Source: Erythrobacteraceae bacterium WH01K | Lineage (GTDB): Bacteria > Pseudomonadota > Alphaproteobacteria > Sphingomonadales > Sphingomonadaceae | Direction: 5' to 3' | Length of the DNA stretch: 64,000 bases | NCBI GenBank assembly: GCA_027941995.1 | Contig: CP115967.1 | Location: forward strand, 108,503-172,502 | Shown: positions 1 to 7,793 of the stretch, piece after piece | Position numbering within the stretch: position 1 is the stretch's first letter | Layout of the letters: the number at the start of each line of letters is the position of its first letter | Translations under genes and position numbers: made by a program | Notes under the pieces: model-generated | Seen by the model: the letters and a program-made list of their open reading frames with translations, nothing else | Database searches by the model: none | What the model was told of the DNA's origin: nothing

Positions 1-96
1 CGGTTTGGCCGTAGCTGGACCGAAGTTCGCAAACATGCCGTTAGACGAGATGGTGTGCTAGTCGTCGACAGCTCGAAGGCACCGCCACAGACATGA
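1..96 (+). CDS. 3' end of an unidentified gene, cut by the window edge
   Basis: Frame 1 is open from the first base and ends in TGA at 94-96, giving about 31 residues that finish in VVDSSKAPPQT. No start is visible, so it may be the C-terminus of a protein lying to the left or chance. I do not recognise the sequence. It is on the same strand as the phosphotransferase gene that follows about 90 bases later. Confidence 0.25.
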   Translation, partial: RFGRSWTEVRKHAVRRDGVLVVDSSKAPPQT

Positions 97-130
97 CGCG
101 AAAGTCTGGAATGAGGGTGGGAAGAGGACA

Positions 131-164
131 GTCTGCTTTCGAGCATCAATATTGCCAAGCGGAC
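131..164. repeat. Degenerate GTCYGCTTT/AAGCGGAC inverted repeat, copy 1
   Basis: The left arm GTCTGCTTTC and the right arm AAGCGGAC are separated by a short spacer. The same design recurs at 927-968, 2476-2490, 5859-5920 and 59846-59882, always between genes. It covers the TTG at 152 that would otherwise look like a start for the next gene. Confidence 0.5.
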
Positions 165-187
165 ACAACCGAGCAATTCTCTCTTTC

Positions 188-757
188 ATGGAAAGCGTAG
201 CAACAAAACGGTTCAAGCAACCAAAGATTGTCGTGATAAATGGTGTTAGCAGCGTCGGTAAAACGTCGGTGGCGAAGGCCATTCAAAATCATGCGAGGGG
301 AGCTTTCCTTCATGTGCAAATGGATGATTTCCTCAGAATGCTTCCCCGCCGGGCTCTTGAAAGCCGTGAGGGGCTGGTTTTCGAGCGCATCGACAGTCAA
401 ACGATTGATGTTAAATTCGGCGATCTAATTGAGCGCGCCTTAGCTGGTATGCGCAGCGCCGTCGCTTCAATGGCCGAATGCGGCAACAACATGGTGATTG
501 ATGATGTTTTTCTCGCCGACGAAGACGTTCACTACCGCAGACTGCTTAGCCGATTTGAGTATCGACTGGTTGGGCTTTTCGCGCCGCTGGAGATAGTGCA
601 GGAGCGGGAACGTGTGCGCGGAGATCGAGATATCGGCTTGGCGAAAGGCCAATATGAACGGGTCCACACAGGACGGATTTATGACTTGAAGATGGACACT
701 TCGCAGGCATCTCCGGACCAGATTGCATTAGAAATATGCGAGGCTTTTTCGCTTTAG
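188..757 (+). CDS. Chloramphenicol phosphotransferase-like protein (CPT family)
   Basis: A P-loop kinase of 189 residues in the size range of Streptomyces CPT (about 178). The Walker A NGVSSVGKTS sits at residues 18-27, followed by the MDDF motif where the family has its catalytic Asp, then IDDVFLADED and a C-terminal ERVRGDRDIGLA plus VHTGRIYDLKMDTS block that matches the family layout. CPT phosphorylates chloramphenicol at its primary hydroxyl, but close relatives act on unknown small molecules, so resistance is not proven. I start at ATG 188 because an upstream TTG at 152 lies inside a dispersed inverted repeat. It is an isolated single-gene unit. I am sure of the family, less of the substrate. 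Confidence 0.8.
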   Translation: MESVATKRFKQPKIVVINGVSSVGKTSVAKAIQNHARGAFLHVQMDDFLRMLPRRALESREGLVFERIDSQTIDVKFGDLIERALAGMRSAVASMAECGNNMVIDDVFLADEDVHYRRLLSRFEYRLVGLFAPLEIVQERERVRGDRDIGLAKGQYERVHTGRIYDLKMDTSQASPDQIALEICEAFSL

Positions 758-926
758 CTGACCTAGAGTTTCTTCTGCTTTCGGGATATCAAAACACCCC
801 CCGAAACGGCTGACTTTAGGGTCGTGAGCCGTCCGTCCGATCTTGGGAATCATCCAGACTAAGCTGACGGGCCGCCTACAGGTTGTGACCCTGCGCAAAC
901 GATGGTCTGCTTATAGGTGGGGAGCA

Positions 927-968
927 GAACGTCCGCTATCGAGAGGCATCAAGGGGAAGCGGACGTTC
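927..968. repeat. GAACGTCCGCT/AGCGGACGTTC inverted repeat, copy 2
   Basis: Perfect 11-base arms at 927-937 and 958-968 with a 20-base spacer, inside the 276-base spacer between the CPT-like and APH-like genes. Upstream in the same spacer, at about 816-840, is a TTAGGGTCG-type box that recurs at about 2402 and 5902. I see no gene in this spacer. It may be a decayed REP-like unit. Confidence 0.6.
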
Positions 969-1033
969 AAGGCGCGAATAAGGTCGCCGTCGTTCTCGGT
1001 GCCGAAAGAGCTAAGGGCCTCGACCAAAGGCGC

Positions 1034-1915
1034 TCACGCTCCTAGTGCAGACGCGGCATTTCTGATGCTCGCTGTCGCTACCTGCCGCATGGAGCGCTCC
1101 CGTTCAGGGTCGAGGCCCCAATTCCCCATACTTCGGTTCCCCGCTGCTGCGACGTAAGCCTGCCACAGTGCAAACCGCATAGGAGCGACCTGCTTGTTTT
1201 CACGATAAGCATCCAAGAAGACGCGAGAACCCCAGTCGCCGTAAAGGTAACTTAGCTCCAGACACGCACAGGCGACGTCCGACAGGGGATCGCCAAGCGC
1301 TGCATCCTCCCAATCAATGATTCCGACAAGCTTCTCATTCTGCCAAATCAGGTTCTTTGGCCAATAGTCTCCGTGCAGCAGCACAGGCTCGCCCGAAAAG
1401 GCGCTGAATTCCATTCGAGCGACATGGTCTCGCAGTCGGTGCCACTCGGCCTCCGGAGGAAGGAAGTCGAGTAATTCGGGTCGCGGGTCCGATCTTGACG
1501 GCAACGCTGGCAATGTGTCGGTCCTGCTGCCGTGAATGGCCACCAGCTGCTCTGCCATGACCCGAATATGCTTTTCGACGGCCGAAGCGGGAATATCGGT
1601 CGATCCCTCAATGTAGCGCAGCAAGGTGAAGGGGTGTCGATCAGCGCCATCGGCATTACCCCATGCGATCGGCTCAGGCACTGCCAAACCCAAGCTGTAT
1701 AACGAGCGCAGCAATTCAAATTCAAGAGCGGCCGGATGTCCGCAGTGGCTCGCTCCGTGCTCGCGCAAGACAAGCCTTGTCATTGCACTGGTCTCAAGTT
1801 GAACGTCGAGCAAGGTAACATTCGCTGAAACACCGCCTTCCAACTTCTCATGCTGTCGCAGTTTCGCACCAGGAAAGTACATGGCGAGAAGGCTGTTTAG
1901 GTGTTCGTCCATCAT
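1034..1915 (-). CDS. Phosphotransferase of the aminoglycoside/choline kinase (APH) superfamily
   Basis: A protein of 293 residues with the APH-fold catalytic centre: the Brenner-type motif HGDYWPKN at 181-188 (catalytic Asp183, metal-binding Asn188) and the second metal Asp in IIDWED at 199-204. The N-lobe carries LVLREHG and YIEGSTD. Such enzymes transfer the gamma-phosphate of ATP to a hydroxyl of a small molecule; members include aminoglycoside and macrolide kinases but also choline, homoserine and fructosamine kinases. The substrate cannot be read from sequence. It stands alone, divergent from the acetyltransferase at 1957, with about 41 bases between their starts, so the two may share a promoter region. 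Confidence 0.75.
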   Translation of the reverse strand: MMDEHLNSLLAMYFPGAKLRQHEKLEGGVSANVTLLDVQLETSAMTRLVLREHGASHCGHPAALEFELLRSLYSLGLAVPEPIAWGNADGADRHPFTLLRYIEGSTDIPASAVEKHIRVMAEQLVAIHGSRTDTLPALPSRSDPRPELLDFLPPEAEWHRLRDHVARMEFSAFSGEPVLLHGDYWPKNLIWQNEKLVGIIDWEDAALGDPLSDVACACLELSYLYGDWGSRVFLDAYRENKQVAPMRFALWQAYVAAAGNRSMGNWGLDPERERSMRQVATASIRNAASALGA

Positions 1916-1956
1916 GCGCTGCTATACCAAGAGCTGGTGCGTCATGCTATCAACGG

Positions 1957-2394
1957 GTGATGGTAATCGCGTTCACCTTCGTAGGTCGAGACGACATCGA
2001 TCAGTTCAGAAGCGTCGCGGAAGACGTGTTCGACTCAGATTTGTCCGCTGATGCCCTGGAATCGTTCTTGACCAATGAAAGCAACCACATGGTGATAGCT
2101 AGAGCCAGCGATACGATCGTGGGCTTCGTTTCGGCGGTGGACTACATCCACCCTGATAAGCCTCGCGAGATGTGGATAAACGAAGTCGGCGTAGCCAAAG
2201 CGTGGCGTGGACAGCAGATTGCCAAAAAACTGGTGTCGAAAATGCTTGATTATGGCCGCACGATCGGATGCACGGAGGCATGGGTCCTTGCAGACCCCGA
2301 CAATGTAGCTGCCAACTCGCTATATCGCGCGGTAGCCGCAAAGCACGACCCTGAACCAACGACCGCTGTTATGCACACTTTCAAGCTGATCTAA
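1957..2394 (+). CDS. GNAT acetyltransferase, AAC(3)-I-like
   Basis: A compact GNAT protein of 145 residues. The acetyl-CoA loop is VGVAKAWRGQQIAKKLV (the R/Q-x-x-G-x-A pattern), preceded by MWINE and followed by AWVLADPDNVAANSLYRAV, the usual motif B and C arrangement. The EAWVLADPDN...LYR stretch with a final short beta strand resembles AAC(3)-I aminoglycoside 3-N-acetyltransferases, but many uncharacterised GNATs look like this. The start is GTG 1957, with ATG 1960 as an equally good choice. It is transcribed away from the APH-type gene. Substrate unknown. Confidence 0.7.
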   Translation: MMVIAFTFVGRDDIDQFRSVAEDVFDSDLSADALESFLTNESNHMVIARASDTIVGFVSAVDYIHPDKPREMWINEVGVAKAWRGQQIAKKLVSKMLDYGRTIGCTEAWVLADPDNVAANSLYRAVAAKHDPEPTTAVMHTFKLI

Positions 2395-2475
2395 CGACCG
2401 ATTTTGGGGTCGGTAGCTGTCAGTCAGCTCCTGGCCCGTCGCTTGCTCGGCCAATTAGTCGCGAAGTGGGTGGAA

Positions 2476-2490
2476 AGCGGACGATCCGCT
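2476..2490. repeat. AGCGGA/TCCGCT inverted repeat, copy 3
   Basis: A tight hairpin, AGCGGA at 2476-2481 and TCCGCT at 2485-2490, downstream of a TTGGGGTCGGTAGC box at about 2403-2416. The open frame running through it from 2404 is therefore not taken as coding. Confidence 0.45.
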
Positions 2491-2601
2491 ATCAGGGAGT
2501 TGTGGATGAAAACGGTCATTCCGGAGCTTACCCCCCTTCTGCGCGAGGGATTTGTACGCAAGTGCTCGAACCCAAAGTCGAATTTAGAAGGAGTTGGTCT
2601 T

Positions 2602-3153
2602 TTGAGTGTCAGAGATATCTCGCTCACTGAACGTCCGGACCTTTTGACTGAGCGCTTGGTGCTACGGCGGCCCGAACTCGGTGATGTCGAAGCTATAGTG
2701 AGCATCGTAGGGGATTGGGATGTAGCTCGCCGTCTGGCGCGGGTGCCTTACCCCTATGGAACAGATGACGCGCATTTCTTCCTTGATGAGGTTGTTCCGA
2801 GCGAGTGGGTCTGGGCCATCACCTTGATCGGGGACGATACTCTTATCGGCGCGGTCGGGTTAACCCCGGAAGAGGACAGGAACTCGGCAGAACTCGGATA
2901 TTGGTTGTCGCCTGCTCATGCCGGAAAGGGGATCGCGACGGAGGCTGCCACGGAGGTCGTCCGGTTTGGCTTCGAGAGCCTTCGCCTGCCTCTTGTCACG
3001 TCCGGCTATTTTGAAGACAACCCGGCCTCAGGCCGCGTGCTTCGCAAGCTGGGTTTCATCGAGACCGGGCCGGGCGAACGTTCGAGCATGGCCGCTGGAA
3101 GCACTGTCCCATCGGTCGAGATGGAATTGCCGCGGTCGAACTGGCTCGAATGA
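2602..3153 (+). CDS. GNAT acetyltransferase, RimJ/RimL type
   Basis: A protein of 183 residues. LLTERLVLRRPELGDVEAI is the standard opening of the RimJ/RimL subfamily, followed by AELGYWLSPAHAGKGIATEA (acetyl-CoA loop), a variant of the family GYWL motif, and NPASGRVLRKLGF, the conserved N-x-x-S-x-x-x-x-x-x-x-G-F tail. These enzymes acetylate N-termini of proteins or small amines such as antibiotics. The frame is open from 2404, but that part overlaps the dispersed repeat. The chosen TTG at 2602 has AGAAGGAG about 8 bases upstream. The gene is convergent with the N-acyltransferase gene that ends at 3205. Confidence 0.75.
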   Translation: MSVRDISLTERPDLLTERLVLRRPELGDVEAIVSIVGDWDVARRLARVPYPYGTDDAHFFLDEVVPSEWVWAITLIGDDTLIGAVGLTPEEDRNSAELGYWLSPAHAGKGIATEAATEVVRFGFESLRLPLVTSGYFEDNPASGRVLRKLGFIETGPGERSSMAAGSTVPSVEMELPRSNWLE

Positions 3154-3204
3154 CCTCGGCCATTCTCCAACATCACCGAGCGATCGACGCTGCTCTCGTC
3201 CAGA

Positions 3205-4644
3205 TCATGAATGTTGGTGCGCAGCACGCCTCCCGGACGCGCCAAGGCGAAGGGCGATAAACGCCGCCCAGACTAGGACACAAATCCATCCGAACAGATC
3301 GCCGACAGAAGCGTAGGTTGTCTGCGCGGCCAAGGGTATTGGTACTTCGCTTTGCAGGATACCCAAGGCAGCATTACTCCGCCGTTCGCTCAGCACCCTA
3401 CCAAAACGATCGCTTACAAAGCTGATCCCACCACCCCGTGCCGCGCGAGCTATCGAAAATCCGCTCTCGACGCCCCGCAATACCGTCATTCGAGAGGTGA
3501 GCCAGTCATCGACCTCGAAATCGTTGGCCGGCACCAGCATGAGCTGAGATCCTTGCTGCGCATATTCGCGGCCGAGCGTGGGGAAATGCATGTCTTTGCA
3601 TATCGCGATCCCCGTTCTCGCGCTCCCGACCTGGGTGACAAGCGGGTCGGAGCCCGCGGTCAGCTCGCTCTCGATTCCCGGAATAAGGTGCTGCTTTACA
3701 TACCAATGAAAGCGGCCGTCCGGATGCGCGATCAAAGCTCTTCCTGTGACCCTATCCGCTTCCTCGACGGACATGCCCACTACGATCGTCGAGCCCGTCG
3801 CGGAGGCTTTTTCAGCCAGCTCCCGCGCGGCAATTTCAGCTTGCGCCTCGGGCAAATCGAGCACTGACTCAGGCAGAACCACTATCGACCCCGAATTTGC
3901 CGAACGTTCAATGGCGTCGCCATAAACGCCCAGAAACCCAACCAAATTGGTCTGGCGCCTGTCGGCGCTATCCGTCGAAATAAGGGCGATGTTGGGGTGC
4001 GATGCGCGATCCGCTTCGCCGAGGCGGATAAAGCCGAATGCCAATATCGCACCGATCACGGTGATCGCGGCAATGCTGGCAACAAGCTTTTCACGGCGAT
4101 CCGTTTCGAACTCCGTCCCGAGCAGCAGACCTAAAAGGCTACCGCTCAGCAATACAACGAAAGCAATTGCGGGAACGCCGCCAAGGCTTGCCACCTGGAT
4201 GACAGGCAGGACATTCATCTGGCTGTAGGCAATACTTCCGGCACTTCCGTGGGGCGAAAAGTGGATCAGCAGCGTCTCGATTGCTGCCCAGACGACGGGG
4301 ACGGAAAGGAGTGCGAGGGAGAACTGACGTTTCTCTGCGAACCCAACCGCGAGGCGTATCGCGCTCGACCATGCCAGCGCGACAAGAAAAAGGATCAGGA
4401 GCGCAGAGAACCAACTGCCTACCGTCAGGTGATAGGCGAAACTGCTGATCCCGCCGAGCGCTCCCGCTAGCAGGGTAATCCACCGTCGATGCGATGCTGG
4501 GACACGCAAGGTTGCAAACAGTAGCGGCGCGGGAGCAAGCCAGGCAGCCCACCAGAGTGGGTGCATGGCATAGCTCATCGATAGCAACAGTCCGGAAAGA
4601 GCCGCGAGAGCGTAGGCCGTCACAGTTTTGTGCCCGAAACTCAA
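3205..4644 (-). CDS. Apolipoprotein N-acyltransferase-like protein (Lnt family)
   Basis: A protein of 479 residues with several hydrophobic segments in the first 200 (for example 8-27, 56-95, 151-176), a nitrilase-type domain (about 215-435) and a last membrane helix near 448-468. The catalytic triad is readable: Glu259 in VVLPESVL, Lys317 in WYVKQHLIPG, Cys349 in TGIAICKD. Lnt attaches the third acyl chain to lipoproteins in the inner membrane. E. coli Lnt is about 512 residues, so this looks full length. The predicted start is a TTG. An extra copy beside resistance-type genes may support foreign lipoproteins such as TraV or alter surface lipoproteins; that is inference. It could also be a specialised paralogue with another acceptor. 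Confidence 0.75.
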   Translation of the reverse strand: MSFGHKTVTAYALAALSGLLLSMSYAMHPLWWAAWLAPAPLLFATLRVPASHRRWITLLAGALGGISSFAYHLTVGSWFSALLILFLVALAWSSAIRLAVGFAEKRQFSLALLSVPVVWAAIETLLIHFSPHGSAGSIAYSQMNVLPVIQVASLGGVPAIAFVVLLSGSLLGLLLGTEFETDRREKLVASIAAITVIGAILAFGFIRLGEADRASHPNIALISTDSADRRQTNLVGFLGVYGDAIERSANSGSIVVLPESVLDLPEAQAEIAARELAEKASATGSTIVVGMSVEEADRVTGRALIAHPDGRFHWYVKQHLIPGIESELTAGSDPLVTQVGSARTGIAICKDMHFPTLGREYAQQGSQLMLVPANDFEVDDWLTSRMTVLRGVESGFSIARAARGGGISFVSDRFGRVLSERRSNAALGILQSEVPIPLAAQTTYASVGDLFGWICVLVWAAFIALRLGASGRRAAHQHS

Positions 4645-4819
4645 ATTCCGCCCCCCAGATCAGTCGGATCTTCTTCTCGCATTACAGCGTGCTCCGGCGA
4701 TGACGCAATCAACCGCCAAAGGTCTACGCACGATTTCACAACCCCTGCCATTTGTTCTTGCACTACGCTTGCTTGATTTGTCACGATCCAGATTAACGAA
4801 GCAGAGGGGCGGATAGAGA

Positions 4820-5857
4820 ATGAAGCGACGATACAAATTCGGCATCGGATGCCTGAGCGTCATCTCGGTTCTAATCGCGATAAATGCCTATCTTTGGTTC
4901 ACGCGAGAGCCAACACCAATCGTCATTGCAGAAGCAGGCGCAGGTGGAGATCGGGTCACCATCAACGGATTTCCAGCCAATTTCTACCGTGGGGCAGGTG
5001 AAGGGCCTCGGCCTGCAATCCTGTTGCTCGGAGGATCCGAGGGCGGCTTGCGGGAATATCGCAATGTCTTTGCGCGGCAGTTGGCGCGGGAGGGTTACTC
5101 AGTTCTGTATCAAGCCTATTACTCAACAACGGATGACAACAAGTCATTCAACATGGTTCCGCTTGAAACCTTTGATGCGTCGCTCGATTGGCTTGAAACC
5201 AATCCGGATATTCGAGCCGGACCGGTCGGTATAATCGGGCACTCCAAGGGTGCAGAAGCGGCTTTGCTAGTAGCCTCGAAAGATGACCGTATCGGGGCCG
5301 TCATTGCAGCTATGCCTAGCGACGTGGTCTGGCAGGGCTTCGACTTCGACAGCATAGACATGTCGCAGTTCAGCTCCTCGTTCGCAGAGGGAGGAGAGCC
5401 TGTCGCTTATCTGCCTTACGCCACATTGGGCTGGCATGAGTATTTTACCGCAGACGAGCCTCGGCTTGAGATATTCAAGCTTAGTAGAGGCTTGGCGGAC
5501 GAGTATCCGTCAGCATTCATAGAAGTCGAAGAGGTTGCGGGGCCAATCCTGCTGATTTGCGGCAAAGACGATACACTTTGGCCGGGCTGCCGAATGGCCG
5601 AAGCACTGGCGCGCCGATCCACTTCTAACTCAGGTCCGGCCACTGAGGTATTAGCCTACGACAATGCTGGTCACTGGGCTTTCGGTCCAGCAGAGAATAT
5701 TTCAGAAGGTGACGCTAAATTCTTGGGGCGCATGGGCGCGGATGAAAAAGGCGATATTGCTGCACGCAAGGATCAGTGGTCTCGAATACTCCGATTTCTA
5801 AGCTCAACAGTCGGTGACGGCGCTCCAGATCCATCTTCTGAGATTAACGATGAGTGA
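4820..5857 (+). CDS. Membrane-anchored alpha/beta hydrolase, BAAT/acyl-CoA thioesterase C-domain type
   Basis: A protein of 345 residues. An N-terminal hydrophobic helix (about 8-27) acts as signal anchor, so the enzyme faces the periplasm or cell surface. The nucleophile elbow is GHSKGAE with Ser142; an acid follows in CGKDDTLWPGC (Asp250/251) and His285 is in DNAGHWAF. GGSEGGL near residue 71-77 is the usual oxyanion loop of this family. This GHSKGAE elbow plus WPGC pattern is typical of the BAAT/acyl-CoA thioester hydrolase C-terminal family (PF08840). The in vivo ester or thioester is unknown. It is a single-gene unit divergent from the lnt-like gene, with a 175-base spacer that could hold both promoters. 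Confidence 0.7.
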   Translation: MKRRYKFGIGCLSVISVLIAINAYLWFTREPTPIVIAEAGAGGDRVTINGFPANFYRGAGEGPRPAILLLGGSEGGLREYRNVFARQLAREGYSVLYQAYYSTTDDNKSFNMVPLETFDASLDWLETNPDIRAGPVGIIGHSKGAEAALLVASKDDRIGAVIAAMPSDVVWQGFDFDSIDMSQFSSSFAEGGEPVAYLPYATLGWHEYFTADEPRLEIFKLSRGLADEYPSAFIEVEEVAGPILLICGKDDTLWPGCRMAEALARRSTSNSGPATEVLAYDNAGHWAFGPAENISEGDAKFLGRMGADEKGDIAARKDQWSRILRFLSSTVGDGAPDPSSEINDE

Positions 5858-5858
5858 C

Positions 5859-5920
5859 GTCCGTTTTCAGGCGAGTCCCATGGTCCGCGCTACGTCCAAT
5901 ATTAGGGTCGGTAGCGGACA
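5859..5920. repeat. Degenerate GTCCG...TAGCGGACA repeat, copy 4
   Basis: Just after the hydrolase stop, a GTCCG half, a central GGTCCGCG, then ATTAGGGTCGGTAGCGGACA at about 5901-5920. It has the same ingredients as the copies at 816-968 and 2403-2490. It separates the cargo-like genes from the Tn7-like transposition genes. Confidence 0.45.
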
Positions 5921-5996
5921 TGTGCGCTGACAAGGCTCCAAATCGAAAAGAGATTTCTGCCTCATAGCGGCCTCATCTCATGCTAGCCTATGTCGC

Positions 5997-7793
5997 ATGA
6001 GCTTCATCCAACTCGAACGTGAACCCGGAATCCATTATCTGGCCTCCCATAAGAACTTCCGTGCCTCGCCAACATTCGAGAACCTTACCGAAGCCAGCTG
6101 CGCAATTCGCACCATCACTGCCGCGGGCGACTTAGAGACGACGCTACACGTTCCGCTTTCGGATTTTGCCATGTTCCCGGTAGGCTCGGTCTTCGGGCAG
6201 AACAACGCGGCGATAGTGCGCAATCGCGGTCGCAGACGAACTCGCAAGGCAGTTGTCTTGGGCGATCAGTTTGAGACTTGGAATTTCGAGCGTCATACGC
6301 GGATAAAGGCGAAGAAACTACGCGGTCCGTACGACCTGACCCTCCGGCAGACAGAAAAGGTCTTCATCGATCAAATTGCCGATGAGCGCCCGCTTGGATT
6401 TGCTCACGGGGAGCAATTCCGCTTCATCTGTTCCGGGGTTAGCTTCCTTCTCGATACGCTCTCGCTCAGATCGATCACATCGCAAAAAAGCCTTGCAAGC
6501 ATGTTCGTCGACGAATCCGAGACCGGCATCGACACGAACGGCACTTACGTCATCACACCGCTTCGTCCGTTTCAGAACGCCACAGCAACGCTGCAGATCG
6601 CCCTTCTGCTCACCAATCCGGATCTTGCCGATTACGTCCGCTTTTTCTTCAGGCGCTTGGGCTCAGCCTTGCGCGGAGAACCCGTCGAGACTTCTCGGGC
6701 GCTCACCTTTCAGGATCCGATGGATTGTACAATCGAGACCGAACCCATCTCGATTGCGTCGGCGGATGGCGACAGGGTGGTCGACTATTGCGACCGGATC
6801 GTCGCCGATCATCGTAAACCCGCCTTCAAGGACATCGTCGTGCGCATTCGAAACACGCTGGCTGACGAACAAATCGAATTGATAGAGCAGCTGAGGACCG
6901 AGAAGGAAAAAGAGCAGCTGCGGGTCGCATCGACCACCAAGGTAAAACGCTATCCGGCGGACAAACGCACCGTCCGCCTCGACCGGATGGATGGCGACTT
7001 CGGACGGCTGTTCCCTGAGTTCGCCAAGCTCAATTTGCGCTTCGACCGGGAGACGGTCGGGACCGGCGAGAGCCCTAGCCGGAGCTCGGCGACCACCAAG
7101 GAAAGCACCCGGCCCGACTTTGTCAGCCCGCTTGCATCGTCCACCCCGCCCGAGCCCGGTGGCACCGTTCCGCAACTCAAGAGCGGTCCTGTGGAAACGG
7201 TCGTCTTCGAACGACCCAGCGTATCGACAAGATTTCTCGCGCCGAGTGACGACCCTGGTCTCGAGCCGCTGATCATCAGGCTCGACGAGATGCCGCTTCT
7301 TTTGCGCGAGTTCTATCTCGCAGGTTATTACATGGAGAATCATCGCTCGGCCTCAAGCCTGCCTGATTTCGCGACGGGGCGCGGCGAGGAAGTCCTCTAT
7401 CGGCTCCCATCTGCCTGGGGCGGTTTCGCGGCTCCCAATAGCAAGGGTCTCGATCGCTTCGCCGCCGCTTTCCCGCTCGCCTTCGACCACGGCACCGTCT
7501 GGGCCATCGAAATCATGAGAAACGATGCGAAGGAAGCCTTCGCCATGGGACTTGTCGCGCAGCGCGACCGAGACGACGGTCTCAGTTTCCTTGGCCGCGC
7601 TCTTCGCAGCGTCTGCGAGCGTGTCGGGCGGCGGCGCGGGGGCGATGTGTCAGGTACTTTTCCGCGCGCCGATTTCCTCGACACCGCTATCGACACGGTC
7701 GTGCACAAAAAGACGGTGTGGGACGCCAAGACGCTATCTCAAATCATTCCCGCACGAGCCGAACTGCTGCTTTCGCCCGAGCGCAACTTCTAG
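5997..7793 (+). CDS. 598-residue protein of a Tn7-like element, possible TnsE/TniE-type targeting factor
   Basis: I do not recognise this with certainty. The first 250 residues look like mixed beta/alpha folds, with a FICSGVSFLLDTLSLRS helix and a PLRPFQNATATLQIALLLTNPDLADYVRFFFRRL segment. Residues about 300-420 are a charged, low-complexity linker rich in Ser, Thr and Pro. The C-terminal part carries FDHGTVWAIEIMRND and GLSFLGRALRSVCERVG. The overall size and three-part layout recall Tn7 TnsE (about 538 residues) and the extra TniE protein of Tn6022-type elements; that is inference from remembered architecture. The gene is convergent with tniQ and their stop codons share the palindrome CTAG at 7790-7793, which argues for a long-standing partnership. 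The ATG at 5997 has no strong ribosome site. It could instead be unrelated cargo. Confidence 0.45.
   Translation: MSFIQLEREPGIHYLASHKNFRASPTFENLTEASCAIRTITAAGDLETTLHVPLSDFAMFPVGSVFGQNNAAIVRNRGRRRTRKAVVLGDQFETWNFERHTRIKAKKLRGPYDLTLRQTEKVFIDQIADERPLGFAHGEQFRFICSGVSFLLDTLSLRSITSQKSLASMFVDESETGIDTNGTYVITPLRPFQNATATLQIALLLTNPDLADYVRFFFRRLGSALRGEPVETSRALTFQDPMDCTIETEPISIASADGDRVVDYCDRIVADHRKPAFKDIVVRIRNTLADEQIELIEQLRTEKEKEQLRVASTTKVKRYPADKRTVRLDRMDGDFGRLFPEFAKLNLRFDRETVGTGESPSRSSATTKESTRPDFVSPLASSTPPEPGGTVPQLKSGPVETVVFERPSVSTRFLAPSDDPGLEPLIIRLDEMPLLLREFYLAGYYMENHRSASSLPDFATGRGEEVLYRLPSAWGGFAAPNSKGLDRFAAAFPLAFDHGTVWAIEIMRNDAKEAFAMGLVAQRDRDDGLSFLGRALRSVCERVGRRRGGDVSGTFPRADFLDTAIDTVVHKKTVWDAKTLSQIIPARAELLLSPERNF

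Noticed and set aside
500..525. TGTTTTTCTCGCC as a second copy of the Tn7-like end
   Set aside because: It resembles the complement of the sequence near 13640, but lies inside the conserved IDDVFLADED coding stretch of the CPT-like gene, so the match is chance.
2404..2601. N-terminal extension of the second GNAT protein
   Set aside because: The frame is open, but it runs through a dispersed inverted repeat; family alignment and AGAAGGAG place the start at TTG 2602.
758..5996. Integron cassette array with attC sites
   Set aside because: Single-gene units with imperfect palindromes suggested cassettes, but orientations are mixed, no RYYYAAC/GTTRRRY pairs are found at gene ends and no integrase intI is visible.
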